This document shows, piece after piece, positions 18,401 to 24,500 of a stretch of DNA of 64,000 nucleotides. Origin of the DNA: Chrysaora quinquecirrha (taxonomy: Eukaryota > Cnidaria > Scyphozoa > Semaeostomeae > Pelagiidae). Both the position numbers and the translations under genes were made by a program. Below the pieces are notes generated by a model, which was given only the letters and a program-made list of their open reading frames with translations, had not been told where the DNA came from and did not search any database. How positions within the stretch are numbered: the stretch's first letter is position 1; every line of letters starts with the position of its first letter. The stretch is from assembly GCA_014526335.1 (NCBI GenBank), contig JACTAT010000165.1, positions 238,902 to 302,901 of the forward strand, read 5' to 3'.

Positions 18401-21156
18401 ACAATATTATAATGAATAAAATAACCAGAAGCTTAAACATTTTTTAAGATAGCAAACGAAAGATGACAAGATATTAGCTATCGACTATATATTCGACTGC
18501 ACTTTCCAGCAGTCATCGAATATATAGTCGATAGCTATCTGGTTATTTTATTCATTATCAAGTTGTATGCCCGTTTGGATATATTTTTTGGTACAATATT
18601 GTTTCTTATACAAAAATTAAAAAAATATATAACGCTTTTTATGCATAAATTTGAAAATTTTAATATAAATTCCAAATTCCTTATACCAGAAACGTCAAAA
18701 TGGATAATGTTCCAGGCGGCAGGCCCCAGTACCCAAAATATTGGGTCGGAAATACAGGGACGCCGGAGCGATGGTAGGGCAAGGGGGGCGACCAGGAACG
18801 TAAGGGCAATAGAGATAAAAAATTAGGGGGTTTGGTGGTACTCTCCCAGGAAATATTTTGTGTCCACGCCCTTCAGATTGGCTTAAAATGAAATAAAAGT
18901 TTTTCAACGAGTGTAAATAATGTTTTTATACGACAAATTTGGCTATGTCTCCGCATGTACGCATTTCGAATGGAATAATAAGAGCGAAACATCGTTGTCA
19001 AAATCGATTATAGCATTGCATTGAAAGGGCACTTTTGCCCCCTTGCCCCTTTAAGAAAGGGCAGGAGGGGTGCTTGCCCCCTGTGCCCCCTTCTTGGGCA
19101 TCCTTGTGGAAATATCACTGCAAATTGTGATCCAGACCACTGTGGAGTGGTGATCACAACTTTCAATGGTCAAAATGCTTACTGGTTAGAACAAAGTAGA
19201 ACCAAATGTTTATTCTTTATGCTTTGCTTACAGTGGAATTTTTTTGATGAATTTTCCAAGGTCCTCAATATCAACACCAGATATTCCTTCCACTGCCTTC
19301 TCTAACTCCTTCATCTTTCCTGGTTCTGTGTAAGGAGGGGTTGCTGGCCATATTGTTGGTTTCAGCATTGCCTTTGCATGTTCTGCATCAATGTTATATA
19401 AATCATCAACATCTTCACTTAATTCTTTAGGCCATTGAGGTTTCTTAAAGAACACTGGCTTCTGCTCAAATGAGATATTTGCATTTATCAATGACCCACC
19501 ACCAAGGCCAGCTCCAGCCAATACTTTTGCTCCTTCACCAATGTACAAGTCAAACAGGTCAGTTGGCTGTCCTGCAATAGATGTGCAAGGTATTCATTGT
19601 GCTTCATTGAATCAACATCAGGGATGCCAGAGAGGATGGAAACGGGGGCAAGTGCCCCTCCTGCCCTTTCTTAAGGGGGCAAGGGGGCAAAAGTGCCCTT
19701 TCAATGCAAAACAACAATTGACAACAAACTTCTGTTGCATTTTAAACCAATCTTAAGGGGGTGGACACAAAAAATTTCCTGCAGGAGTACCACCAAACCC
19801 CCTAATTTTTTATCTCAATTGCCCTTACGCTCCTGGTTGCCCTCTTGCCCTACCATCACTCCGGCATCCCTAATCAACATAATATAAAAGATGATACCAC
19901 ATAATAGGGACTATGCGAGGTGGTGTGGCCATTGTCAAGGCTCATGATTGTAAGGTTGAGAGTTCGAAACTCGTTGGGACCACTTTCTACAAGTCTACAG
20001 TCAACTCAGCTCTCCATCTTGCTGAGGTCAGTAAATGAGTACCCAGGGTATTCATTCTATAATATCAGTCTGCAGGCACAATCTACAGATCCACATCAGC
20101 TGTATAGCTGCCAGAACCTGACAGAACCCGATTCTTGTGAACATAACACTAACAGCCCCAATAGCTTGTCAGCAACATTTATCCATTCGCATGTTCACTT
20201 GATCGCTTGTTACTTTTCCTACTTCATTTTCTAGCGCAACAGAGCCCTCTTCACGCCAATTCCTTGTAAAATGTATGTAGCCTTTTTTCTACACAAAATC
20301 TGCAGCTGCATGCAAAATGCCTAAAACTGATGTCAATTACACACCAAAAAACACAAGCCACAACTTTTTCTGAAGCCACAAATTGCCCGGGGGGTCACTT
20401 CATTGTTTGAGAGACTAGACGTGCTGCCCGGTTTTTCCAAACCCACCCATGTTTACCGATAAATTCTGTTACTTGTGGTACCCATGCATAGAAAAATCAG
20501 CAAAATTTTTTACCCATTCGTACCAATAGCTCAAATTTTTAACCAAATTTAACGGCTGAGGCAGCTCTAAATGCGGGAACAGGCATTTGCGTTGAAAACT
20601 AAAATGCACTTTTTATCACGCTTTTTAAAGCAATACATGTCTAAAATTTTTTATATATTTTACTACCCATGTGTAGAGATTCTTTATGCAAAAATCAACC
20701 CATATATAGGAAAATTGGCGCTTAAAAAGTTACCTATTTGGGCGGCACGTCTAAAATAACGAACAATGGAAGCACCCCCCGGGACAAGTCGTAGAAATAG
20801 CATTGCCAAATCTGTAAGCCACACTCTAAATAGGGGTAGCTATGAAGCCAAACCCTATAATAGGCCCTCGCATATCCCTTGTGATTTCCAAGTGTCGAAA
20901 ATACAAAAATCATACCATAGACTTTTTTCCCATTGATGCTAACTTGTATGTTCTTAGATAATTCAATGAATGTCTCAGGAAACTCGCCAGGCAGCCATTC
21001 TTTGCCTTTTTCAAGAACACATACAGACTGTCCTGCGCGAGCACAACGACTTGCTGCTATTGCTCCTCCATACCCAGAACCAATCACAATGACATCATAA
21101 ATAGGGAGAATTTCAAAATGATGGTGTGACAGCCTTGGTATTTCATTATTTGCCAT
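299..21156 (-). CDS. Large fusion gene: GMC oxidoreductase - alpha/beta hydrolase - metallophosphoesterase (3' end off window)
   Basis: Multi-exon gene read on the minus strand. Exons I can support: 21156-20916, 19571-19232, 16923-16761, 15448-14948, 14358-14046, 13257-12974, 11379-11173, 10648-10529, 10014-9869, 8039-7767, 6734-6460, 5416-5315, 4075-3902, 2631-2338, 1589-1295 and 427-299. Most junctions have GT-AG sites and matching phase. The order is an FAD Rossmann motif (GSGYGG), a Cys cluster, HPLGGC and DGS..P GMC C-terminal motifs, a hydrolase oxyanion strand (LVHGLG), a C-terminal YGHLDG catalytic-His region, then metallophosphoesterase motifs (SDLHLG, VGDIFE, RGDHD). The first two parts resemble bacterial cholesterol-oxidase/hydrolase fusion proteins, which suggests oxidation and hydrolysis of a lipid or sterol; the substrate is inference. 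Oddities are a frameshift near 11265, a GC donor, a missing nucleophile exon, and an unresolved junction before 1589. It could be one active gene, two adjacent genes, or a decaying one. Confidence 0.75.
511..900 (+). mobile_element. TA-flanked MITE, CACGCTTTTTTATAAGGAAC family, copy 1
   Basis: About 390 bp with ends CACGCTT and AAGCGT and internal blocks AGGAACTTTTGGAACTAC and CCGGTTCCATTCATTTGCAG shared by at least six other copies in the window. TA flanks suggest a Tc1/mariner-type non-autonomous element. It lies in an intron of the fusion gene. Confidence 0.8.
1295..1589 (-). CDS. Exon with metallophosphoesterase motifs I and II
   Basis: Acceptor CCTTAG and donor ATC|GTATGT, phase 0 out. 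It encodes REIYALSDLHLGVDWSKDIE and SLVLVGDIFEM. These are the D-x-H and GD-x-x-(D/E) metal-binding motifs of calcineurin-like phosphoesterases of the UDP-diacylglucosamine-pyrophosphatase type. Confidence 0.8.
2093..2285. repeat. Partial copy of the AAACATTGTTTGATCG MITE family
   Basis: Repeated AAACATTG/CAATGTTTGATCGTTTGG blocks as in the complete copies at 4749-5193 and 5486-5766, but without recognisable outer ends. Confidence 0.5.
2338..2631 (-). CDS. Exon 14, acidic linker before phosphoesterase
   Basis: Phase-compatible with exon 13 (CAATAAAG acceptor). It encodes a very acidic stretch (EISCDIDEGSEYDDRES) and then LERVKTELDDMFKNQQ. The donor AAA|GTGAGT leaves phase 1, which does not match the next recognised exon (phase 2), so a small exon may be missing. 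A frame at 1790-1690 (DFLLNNNAQFGHS) is a weak candidate. Confidence 0.6.
2825..3241 (+). mobile_element. 3' end of a non-LTR retrotransposon (LINE) with GAT-type tail
   Basis: The plus frame from 2845 encodes the C-terminus of a LINE reverse-transcriptase protein: the RQLSWFGHLMRLPGD motif, then RGRQATTW and DRSGWNHF. A 3' tract ends in TGATGATAATGATGATGATG (3211-3241), typical of a microsatellite-tailed LINE. The 5' part is absent. It lies in the intron between exons 13 and 14 of the minus-strand gene. Confidence 0.75.
3902..4075 (-). CDS. Exon 13, alpha/beta-hydrolase C-terminus with catalytic His
   Basis: Begins YGHLDGFMGKKAYIDVFPTL; the GH is the expected catalytic histidine. A strong donor A|GTAAGT at 3902 continues to exon 14 in phase. 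If the donor is not used, a stop follows at 3858-3860, giving a form without the phosphoesterase. Confidence 0.8.
4150..4392. repeat. Short repeat with GGCTAAACTTGGAGACATGTCGCG motifs
   Basis: Three related blocks (ATGGCTAAAC-N-AGGAGACAT with GTCGCGCG) at both ends and inside a 240-bp segment suggest a small transposon remnant in an intron. No target duplication is clear. Confidence 0.4.
4749..5193. mobile_element. MITE, GGCCCTGGCCAAACGATC family, copy 1
   Basis: Ends AGCCCTGGCCAAACGATC and GATCGTTTGGTCAGGGCT are inverted repeats; flanks are TAA and TTA. Internal CAAACATTG blocks repeat many times. It resembles PIF/Harbinger-type MITEs, which target TWA. Confidence 0.75.
5315..5416 (-). CDS. 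Exon 12, alpha/beta-hydrolase, acidic-residue region
   Basis: Acceptor TTTACAG and donor G|GTTAG, phases 1 and 1. It encodes GERNQCWDPDNLVMMYNMVK and then PEQDYSLFEAEG. It continues exon 11 in frame and contains the region after the late hydrolase strand. Confidence 0.8.
5486..5766. mobile_element. MITE, GGCCCTGGCCAAACGATC family, copy 2 (TAA duplication)
   Basis: 281 bp bounded by GGCCCTGGCCAAACGATC and its inverted partner, with identical TAA on both sides (5483-5485 and 5767-5769). This is the cleanest short copy of the family in the window. Confidence 0.85.
6460..6734 (-). CDS. Exon 11, alpha/beta-hydrolase middle
   Basis: Encodes LYGLLYEHSNLNVASHDILH and later IPIMFFYG, the strand that normally precedes the acidic catalytic residue. 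The acceptor CATACAG gives phase 2, which does not fit exon 10 (phase 0 out), so an intervening exon is probably missing or undetected. Confidence 0.75.
6775..7069. repeat. Palindromic repeat remnant related to 16345-16755
   Basis: Arms around GGTCCTTACGATGTTGATTTTATAG and its inverted form flank a core TTTGACCGTGAAAA-like motif, matching the complete foldback at 16345-16755. It lies in the intron between exons 10 and 11. Confidence 0.6.
7077..7543. mobile_element. TA-type MITE copy 2, rearranged into an inverted pair of right halves
   Basis: The first part is the reverse complement of the family's right half. From about 7245 a second right half follows in plus orientation, so both outer ends are CACGCTT-like and the element is a near palindrome. 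This is an aberrant derivative of the family. Confidence 0.7.
7550..7740 (+). other. Unrecognised plus-strand reading frame in the intron where the nucleophile exon was expected
   Basis: An open frame with SFQTLAAAKCPTTFVFCGLN reads smoothly, like a retroelement or repeat-derived fragment, but I cannot assign a family. It fills the intron between hydrolase exons 10 and 11 together with two repeats. Confidence 0.25.
7767..8039 (-). CDS. Exon 10, alpha/beta-hydrolase N-terminal half
   Basis: 91 codons, phase 0 at both ends, acceptor TTTTAG and donor GAA|GTAAGT. It contains KGPIMLVHGLGVASNLFLMD, the oxyanion-hole HG motif, then YDVWLFDWRTSISLP, the next core strand of lipase-like hydrolases. 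Confidence 0.85.
8111..8510 (-). mobile_element. TA-type MITE copy 3
   Basis: Complete copy in reverse orientation, CACGCTTTTTTATAAGG at the left and AAGAAGCGTG at the right, followed by TA. Same internal blocks as copies at 37034 and 53061. Confidence 0.8.
8649..8969 (+). mobile_element. TA-type MITE copy 4 (diverged)
   Basis: Shares the CACGTTTTTTTAAAAAGAAC start, the CTGTTCCATTCCTTTGCAG core and a GGTTCTTTATAAAATAAAAAG end with the family. It is shorter by an internal loss. Confidence 0.7.
9200..9537. mobile_element. MITE, GGGCGGCACGTCTAG family, copy 1
   Basis: Right end CTGGGCGGCACGTCTAGTCT followed by TTGAACAATGAAGTACCCCCC; the left part has GTGCCACCCAAATGGGTAG. Internal CCCATGT and ATATATTTTACTACCCATG blocks are shared with copies at 17187 and 20388. 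Confidence 0.6.
9869..10014 (-). CDS. Exon 9, linker to hydrolase
   Basis: Encodes CLPYSKKLSNGSLLDPNAPP and then VVYKIVTEDK, ending at a clear AAG|GTAAAA donor. The 5' end is less certain because a repeat with inverted ends (about 10015-10335) abuts it. AG|GATTCC gives the correct phase but a poor polypyrimidine tract. Confidence 0.6.
10015..10335. repeat. Inverted-end repeat abutting exon 9
   Basis: CTCCGCCTGCGAAGATCGG...GCAGTCG at the left and CGACTGCAATCACGG...CCGCGGAGGAG at the right are imperfect inverted ends. The element lies immediately upstream of the proposed exon 9 acceptor and may have disturbed it. Confidence 0.5.
10436..10476 (-). ncRNA. Hammerhead-ribozyme-like core 1
   Basis: On the minus strand CTGAAGA is followed by a GCCC...GGGC hairpin and then GAAA, the universal hammerhead order, and a short AATA/TATT stem follows. 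A second copy of the same layout is at 50341-50374. Self-cleavage is not shown; a complete stem I and cleavage site were not established. Confidence 0.4.
10529..10648 (-). CDS. Exon 8, linker domain continuation
   Basis: Acceptor CCTTTAG and donor G|GTAGGA, phases 1 and 1. It encodes DWLMSITATYYEISKDESGI and then CILG, similar in feel to the segment between the GMC and hydrolase parts of bacterial fusions. Recognition is from recalled family patterns only. Confidence 0.6.
10690..10870 (+). mobile_element. LINE reverse-transcriptase C-terminal fragment
   Basis: The plus frame reads SIALRYKGPLVWKALSQDL and then TTFKRHLKSNI after one small frame slip. This matches the (I/L)RYKGP-x-(L/V)W...FK-x-x-(L/K) tail common at the end of CR1/L2-type LINE proteins. 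It is short, broken and without 5' parts. Confidence 0.55.
11173..11379 (-). CDS. Exon 7, linker domain with a frameshift
   Basis: Two overlapping frames are needed. The first ends in a stop just after LTVESLDVKR; the second resumes as MIELDPEHSARMSGSV up to donor GTAAGC. The break lies at a run of five A (11265-11269 in plus coordinates), so one missing base explains it. This is a base-call error or a real lesion. The acceptor used here (AAAG|CAACCG) fits phase 0; TTTAG at 11394 is an alternative. Confidence 0.6.
11818..12418. mobile_element. TA-flanked MITE with GGGTAGAGGTGGGAG ends, nested
   Basis: 601 bp bounded by GGGTAGAGGTGGGAGT and its inverted partner ACTCCCACCTCTACCC, with TA on both sides (11816-11817, 12419-12420). 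It interrupts an older repeat (about 11515-12470) whose halves contain GCTCAATGAAA/TTTCATTGAGC-like motifs. Confidence 0.8.
12974..13257 (-). CDS. Exon 6, end of GMC domain
   Basis: Acceptor CTTTAG, phase 1 in. It encodes GLYIVDGSIIPCDVGVHPVF followed by LAERCLRL, the canonical GMC C-terminal FAD motif. The likely donor is a non-canonical CAG|GCAAGC; an in-frame stop follows soon after. The exact junction to the next exon is uncertain. Confidence 0.8.
13300..13530 (+). mobile_element. 5S-rRNA-like SINE, copy 1
   Basis: Contains GAGGTCAGCATCTGGATGGG, close to the box C region of 5S rRNA genes, preceded by an AAGCTTGG block. Then comes GCCGTCCTTCGGAAGGGACG with TTAAACTAGGGGTCCC, and an AAC-rich tail. 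The same layout recurs at 60320-60560. It fits a 5S-derived SINE (SINE3 class) mobilised by a LINE. Confidence 0.7.
13560..13965. repeat. Repeat with AACGTCAGAAACAGACCGAAAC motif
   Basis: Two facing copies of a block ending in CTCAGAG-ATGAACGTCAGAAAC and AACAGACCGAAACAT. Relatives lie at 44440-44675 and 57060-57540. Probably a transposon family; ends not defined. Confidence 0.5.
14046..14358 (-). CDS. Exon 5, GMC C-terminal active-site region
   Basis: Acceptor TTCTAG and donor G|GTAAG. It encodes TGHPLGGCGMGETGEEGVVN and then GQVFIG, the conserved HPLGGC region before the last FAD-binding motif. Confidence 0.85.
14486..14912. mobile_element. MITE with GGGGGCCTATTATAGG ends
   Basis: Inverted ends GGGGGCCTATTATAGG/CCTATAATAGGCCCCC are flanked by TTTAA on both sides (14481-14485, 14913-14917). 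The TTAA core could mean a piggyBac- or Kolobok-type target. The interior is rich in CCGCAAACCG-type units, and a related interior is at 20138-20385. It lies in intron 4. Confidence 0.75.
14948..15448 (-). CDS. Exon 4, GMC oxidoreductase middle domain
   Basis: 167 codons, phase 0 at both ends, acceptor TTCTAG and donor CAG|GTTTGT. It contains FVFVAAGVIGTTKIMLRSK, the second FAD-proximal strand (AAGxxxT) typical of GMC proteins, followed by a substrate-domain segment. Confidence 0.85.
15505..15985. repeat. Diverged GGGCGTGTTCTTC-family element
   Basis: Shares CCGAATTTCGAAAACA, AAAAGCTTC and GGTTTTGGAGAGCTCCAAAACC blocks with the complete element at 43334-43695. Ends are diverged. Confidence 0.55.
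16345..16755. mobile_element. Foldback MITE touching the exon 3 splice donor
   Basis: Almost the whole 411 bp folds back on itself: GACCATTTCAACTAAGGGCC at the left is matched by GGCCCTTAGTTGAAATGGTC at the right, with TA on both sides. On the minus strand the exon 3 donor reads G|GTATAGACC, so the element starts only five bases into the intron. Confidence 0.85.
16761..16923 (-). CDS. Exon 3, cysteine-rich GMC segment
   Basis: The acceptor is TTTTAG; phase 2 in and phase 0 out match the neighbours. It encodes PACNGCGNCCSGCNTGAKNT, the Cys-rich stretch found in the long cholesterol-oxidase-type GMC subgroup. The donor GTATAG sits directly against a foldback MITE. Confidence 0.85.
17187..17502. 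mobile_element. MITE, GGGCGGCACGTCTAG family, copy 2
   Basis: Ends GGGGGTACTTCATTGTTCAG and TTGAACAATGGAAGTACCCC are inverted repeats, with GACTAGACGTGCCGCCC/GGGCGGCACGTCTAG just inside. Complete copy in intron 2. Confidence 0.75.
18412..18558. repeat. Small foldback hairpin
   Basis: AATGAATAAAATAACCAG at the left is inverted as CTGGTTATTTTATTCATT at the right. Inside, AGCTATCGACTATATATTCG is inverted as CGAATATATAGTCGATAGCT around a short loop. Confidence 0.75.
18758..19102. mobile_element. MITE, GGGATGCCGGAG family, copy 1
   Basis: Shares GATGGTAGGGCAAG, AAAAATTAGGGGGTTTGGTG and CACTTTTGCCCCCTTGCCCC with an inverted partner at 19621-19870. The two face each other around exon 2. Confidence 0.7.
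19232..19571 (-). CDS. Exon 2, GMC oxidoreductase core
   Basis: The acceptor TTGCAG and donor GTAAGC are clear. The exon encodes LYIGEGAKVLAGAGLGGGSL, the FAD-contacting glycine-rich loop typical of GMC enzymes. It is flanked on both sides by inverted copies of one MITE (18758-19102 and 19621-19870). Confidence 0.85.
19621..19870. mobile_element. MITE, GGGATGCCGGAG family, copy 2 (inverted)
   Basis: Inverted relative to 18758-19102, bounded by GGGATGCCAGAG and CTCCGGCATCCC. It lies in intron 1 about 50 bp upstream of exon 2. Confidence 0.7.
20388..20783. mobile_element. MITE, GGGCGGCACGTCTAG family, copy 3, holding a duplication breakpoint
   Basis: Ends CCGGGGGGTCACTTCATTG and CAATGGAAGCACCCCCCGG. 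The left boundary of the tandem segmental duplication falls inside it near 20490; the second duplicated copy of its right part is at 25156-25447. Confidence 0.7.
20916..21156 (-). CDS. Exon 1, GMC oxidoreductase FAD-binding N-terminus
   Basis: Starts at ATG 21156 and encodes about 80 residues, with the dinucleotide-binding motif VIVIGSGYGGAIAASRCARA followed by an acidic strand end (VLEKG). The donor is G|GTATGA, phase 1, and joins exon 2 in frame. A near-identical copy lies at 25580-25820. Confidence 0.85.
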
Positions 21157-21379
21157 TTCTCTTCAGCTACAAGATGAAAAATATACATTTTTATTCTAAT
21201 TTTCAATTCATTGTATTTATTTCAACATTATGGAATATTAATGAGAGATATAAATTGACATCTCATCTTAACTCTGTGAGAATAGAGAACTCTAATTGCT
21301 AATAGACCAATTAGCTTTGCTGGATATCAATAATAACAATAATAACATGACAGAATTGTAGTTGATTGATTGCCTTGTT

Positions 21380-21782
21380 TAATAGATCATTTGGGTAGAA
21401 AAAAAAATTTTCGAAATCGCAAGATATCAATCTTTGGAGGCGAAAATCGTATAAAGCACGCAGAAATTAGTCTAGGTGCTAAGGTTTACTATCTCAGCGC
21501 GTTTATTATCGATTCTACGAGCGTCCCAAGTTTACAATTTTATAAGGGCTTTGACCGTGTGGGATAAAAAGTTTCACCAAGTTCATTTTTTGCGGTCAAA
21601 GCCTTTATGAAATCGGGAACTTTGAATGCTCATAAAATTAAGAACACAAACGTTAGGACACTGAAACTTTGTACCCAGACTAAGTTTTGGCTGCTTTATA
21701 CGATTTTCATATCAAAAACTCGATATCATGTGATTTTGAAAAATTTTAATGCTGTGTGACATCATACCGAAATGATCCATTT
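21380..21782. repeat. Foldback repeat in unit A
   Basis: Inverted arms around TTTGACCGTGTGGGATAAAA and TTTTTTGCGGTCAAAGCC, with outer ATCATTTGGGTAG/CGAAATGATCC. Same core as the palindromes at 16345 and 6775. Its duplicate is at 26048-26448. Confidence 0.65.
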
Positions 21783-22117
21783 ATGCTGATACCTGTGTCT
21801 GCAGAAAGTTTTCAGGATTTCCTTTGAAAGATCTTGTACATATTTTATCGAGATCATTAATATTTTCTTATTCTAAACCCTTACATTGCACATGACGTTT
21901 TCTCCACAAGGAAACTTATAATTGACAGTTTATTGAATAACTTTAACACTAAGTGCTAAAATTCCCCTTTTCGGTGAAGGTTTCCGTGTATATTCTATCA
22001 GAAGGACACCACGGCCCATGCTTGGTCTAGTCACGATGATTAATTAGACTAGCGGATGGCCTAGGCATTGAGTGGCCTAAGTGACACCTCCACCTTAGCA
22101 CCCCATGTAATGTCTGT

Positions 22118-22815
22118 GCAGTACGGTGGGGGATGTGCAGTACGGTGGCGGATGTTCAGTACGGTGGGGGGATACCATGATTGCCGTGGGGAGGCATCTT
22201 GCAGCACGGTGGGGATGTTCAGTACGGTGGGGGATATCATGATTGCCGTGGCGGATGTTCAGTACGGTGGGGGATACCATGATGACTGTGGGGGATACCA
22301 TGATTGCCGTGGGAGGCATCATGATTGCCGTGGCGGATATTCAGTACGGTGGGGGATACCATGATGACTGTGGGGATACCATGATTGCCGTGGGGAGGCA
22401 TCTCGAGTACGGTGGGGATGTTCAGTACGGTGGGGGATACCATGATTGCCGTGGCGGATATTCAGTACGGTGGGGGATACCATGATGCCTGTGGGGATAC
22501 CATGATAGCCGTGGGAGGCATCATGATTGCCGTGGCGGATATTCAGTACGGTGGGGGATACCATGATGACTGTGGGGGATACCATGATTGCCGTGGGGAG
22601 GCATCTCGAGTACGGTGGGGATGTTCAGTACGGTGGGGGGATACCATGATTGCCGTGGCGGATATTCAGTACGGTGGGGGGATACCATGATGCCTGTGGG
22701 GGGATACCATGAAAGCCGTGGGGAGGCATCATGATTGCCGTGGCGGATATTCAGTACGGTGGGGGGATATCTCTGAGTACGGTGGGGGATGTTCAGTACG
22801 GTGGGGGTAAAATAT
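22118..22815. repeat. Left minisatellite array of the foldback element
   Basis: About 0.7 kb of units of the form TTCAGTACGGTGGGGGATAC and CATGATTGCCGTGGGGAGGC in varying order; the plus strand is G-rich. Unit boundaries are mixed rather than strictly periodic. Confidence 0.9.
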
Positions 22816-23809
22816 GATCTAATCAACTAAATCATGGTAAATCAGAGACGGGGGCTAAATATTTCTGCGTCAGCAACAATCGTCGAGCCTCTCTCCATTT
22901 CAAGCGATATTCTTAGCTTCTCAAAGCTCAACGGGATACAAATGGGATACAAGTACACTTCATTTCGCAAATTTTGGTTGATTTCAATACTCAAACTTTC
23001 TTGTTTCATTTTTTTTATTACCAAAGTGCTAAAGAGCTACCTTGCAGATTGACGAAATATCAAAATTTAAAAATTTCTTTTCCATAGTTTGTTAGTGTTT
23101 CTTAATAGTAAACGGATCTCATGGAATAAAGGCGAATACGTGAAAGAGATGTTTTCACTGTTTAAAAGTACAGCATTTCATGCATAATTTAGCTGTGGCA
23201 AATGCAATTTTAACAAGTATTTGCTGGCAAGCTTTTGAAAACTTAAACGAAACAAGATCGTGTACCTTGAGGCTTACGAAAGACGTTGTTTGAAGTGTAA
23301 CGTAACCTCTCCAATTGTGGCTCCAATAACAATCACACAATTTGTCTTCTTTGAAGAGCTTTACATTGTGGGATGCGTTTATAAGTTTCAAATACTTGTA
23401 ATATTCATTTTACCAGATTTCAACTAAATACTAAATGAAACCTCCTTCGAAAACAGAGACATTTTCATAAATGTTGATGTCGCTCGTTGCAAACTTTATC
23501 ATTCAAGTTATAATGAATTGTCCAGAGTTTCAGCAATATTTTTGGGTTTTGAGTATCATTCTAATTGTGTAACAAATGGACCGCCAATTCAAGCAATACT
23601 TGCTCAATGCACCAAGTCAGGCTAGCAGTTTGAGTATTGAAATCAACCAAAATTTGCGAAACGAAGTACTTGTATCCCATTTGTATCCCATTGAGCTTTG
23701 AGAAGCTAAGAATATCACTTGAAATAGAGAGAGGCTCGACGATTGTTGCTGACGCAGAAATATTTAGCCCCCGTCTCTGATTTACCATGATTTAGTTGAT
23801 TAGATCATA

Positions 23810-24500
23810 TTTAACCCCCACCGTACTGAACAGCCCCCACCGTACTCAGAGATATCCCCCCACCGTACTGAATATCCGCCACGGCAATCATGATGCCTCC
23901 CCACGGCTATCATGGTATCCCCACAGGCATCATGGTATCCCCCACCGTACTGAATATCCGCCACGGCAATCATGGTATCCCCACCGTACTGAACATCCCC
24001 ACCGTACTCGAGATGCCTCCCCACGGCAATCATGGTATCCCCACAGTCATCATGGTATCCCCCACCGTACTGAATATCCGCCACGGCAATCATGATGCCT
24101 CCCCACGGCTATCATGGTATCCCCCACAGGCATCATGGTATCCCCCACCGTACTGAATATCCGCCACGGCAATCATGGTATCCCCCACCGTACTGAACAT
24201 CCCCACCGTACTCGAGATGCCTCCCACGGCAATCATGGTATCCCCACAGTCATCATGGTATCCCCCAGCGTACTGAATATCCGCGCAACAATCATGATGC
24301 CTCCCCACGGCAATCATGATATCCCCACAGGCATCATGGTATCCCCCACCGTACTGAACATCCGCCACGGCAATCATGGTATCCCCCACCGTACTGAACA
24401 TCCCCCACCGTACTGCAAGATGCCTCCCCACGGCAATCATGGTATCCCCCCACCGTACTGAACATCCGCCACCGTACTGCACATCCCCCACCGTACTGCA
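23810..24500. repeat. Right minisatellite array of the foldback element (inverted)
   Basis: Inverted counterpart of 22118-22815, so the plus strand is C-rich. Order and number of units differ slightly from the left arm, showing independent expansion or contraction. Confidence 0.9.

Noticed and set aside
22118..22815. G-quadruplex cluster in the G-rich arm
   Set aside because: The GGGGG runs are separated by loops well above seven bases, so classical quadruplexes are unlikely.
22118..24500. Direct-repeat array that could be mistaken for a CRISPR array
   Set aside because: Repeats are contiguous, imperfect and inverted between arms, without unique spacers or cas genes, in a eukaryotic genome.
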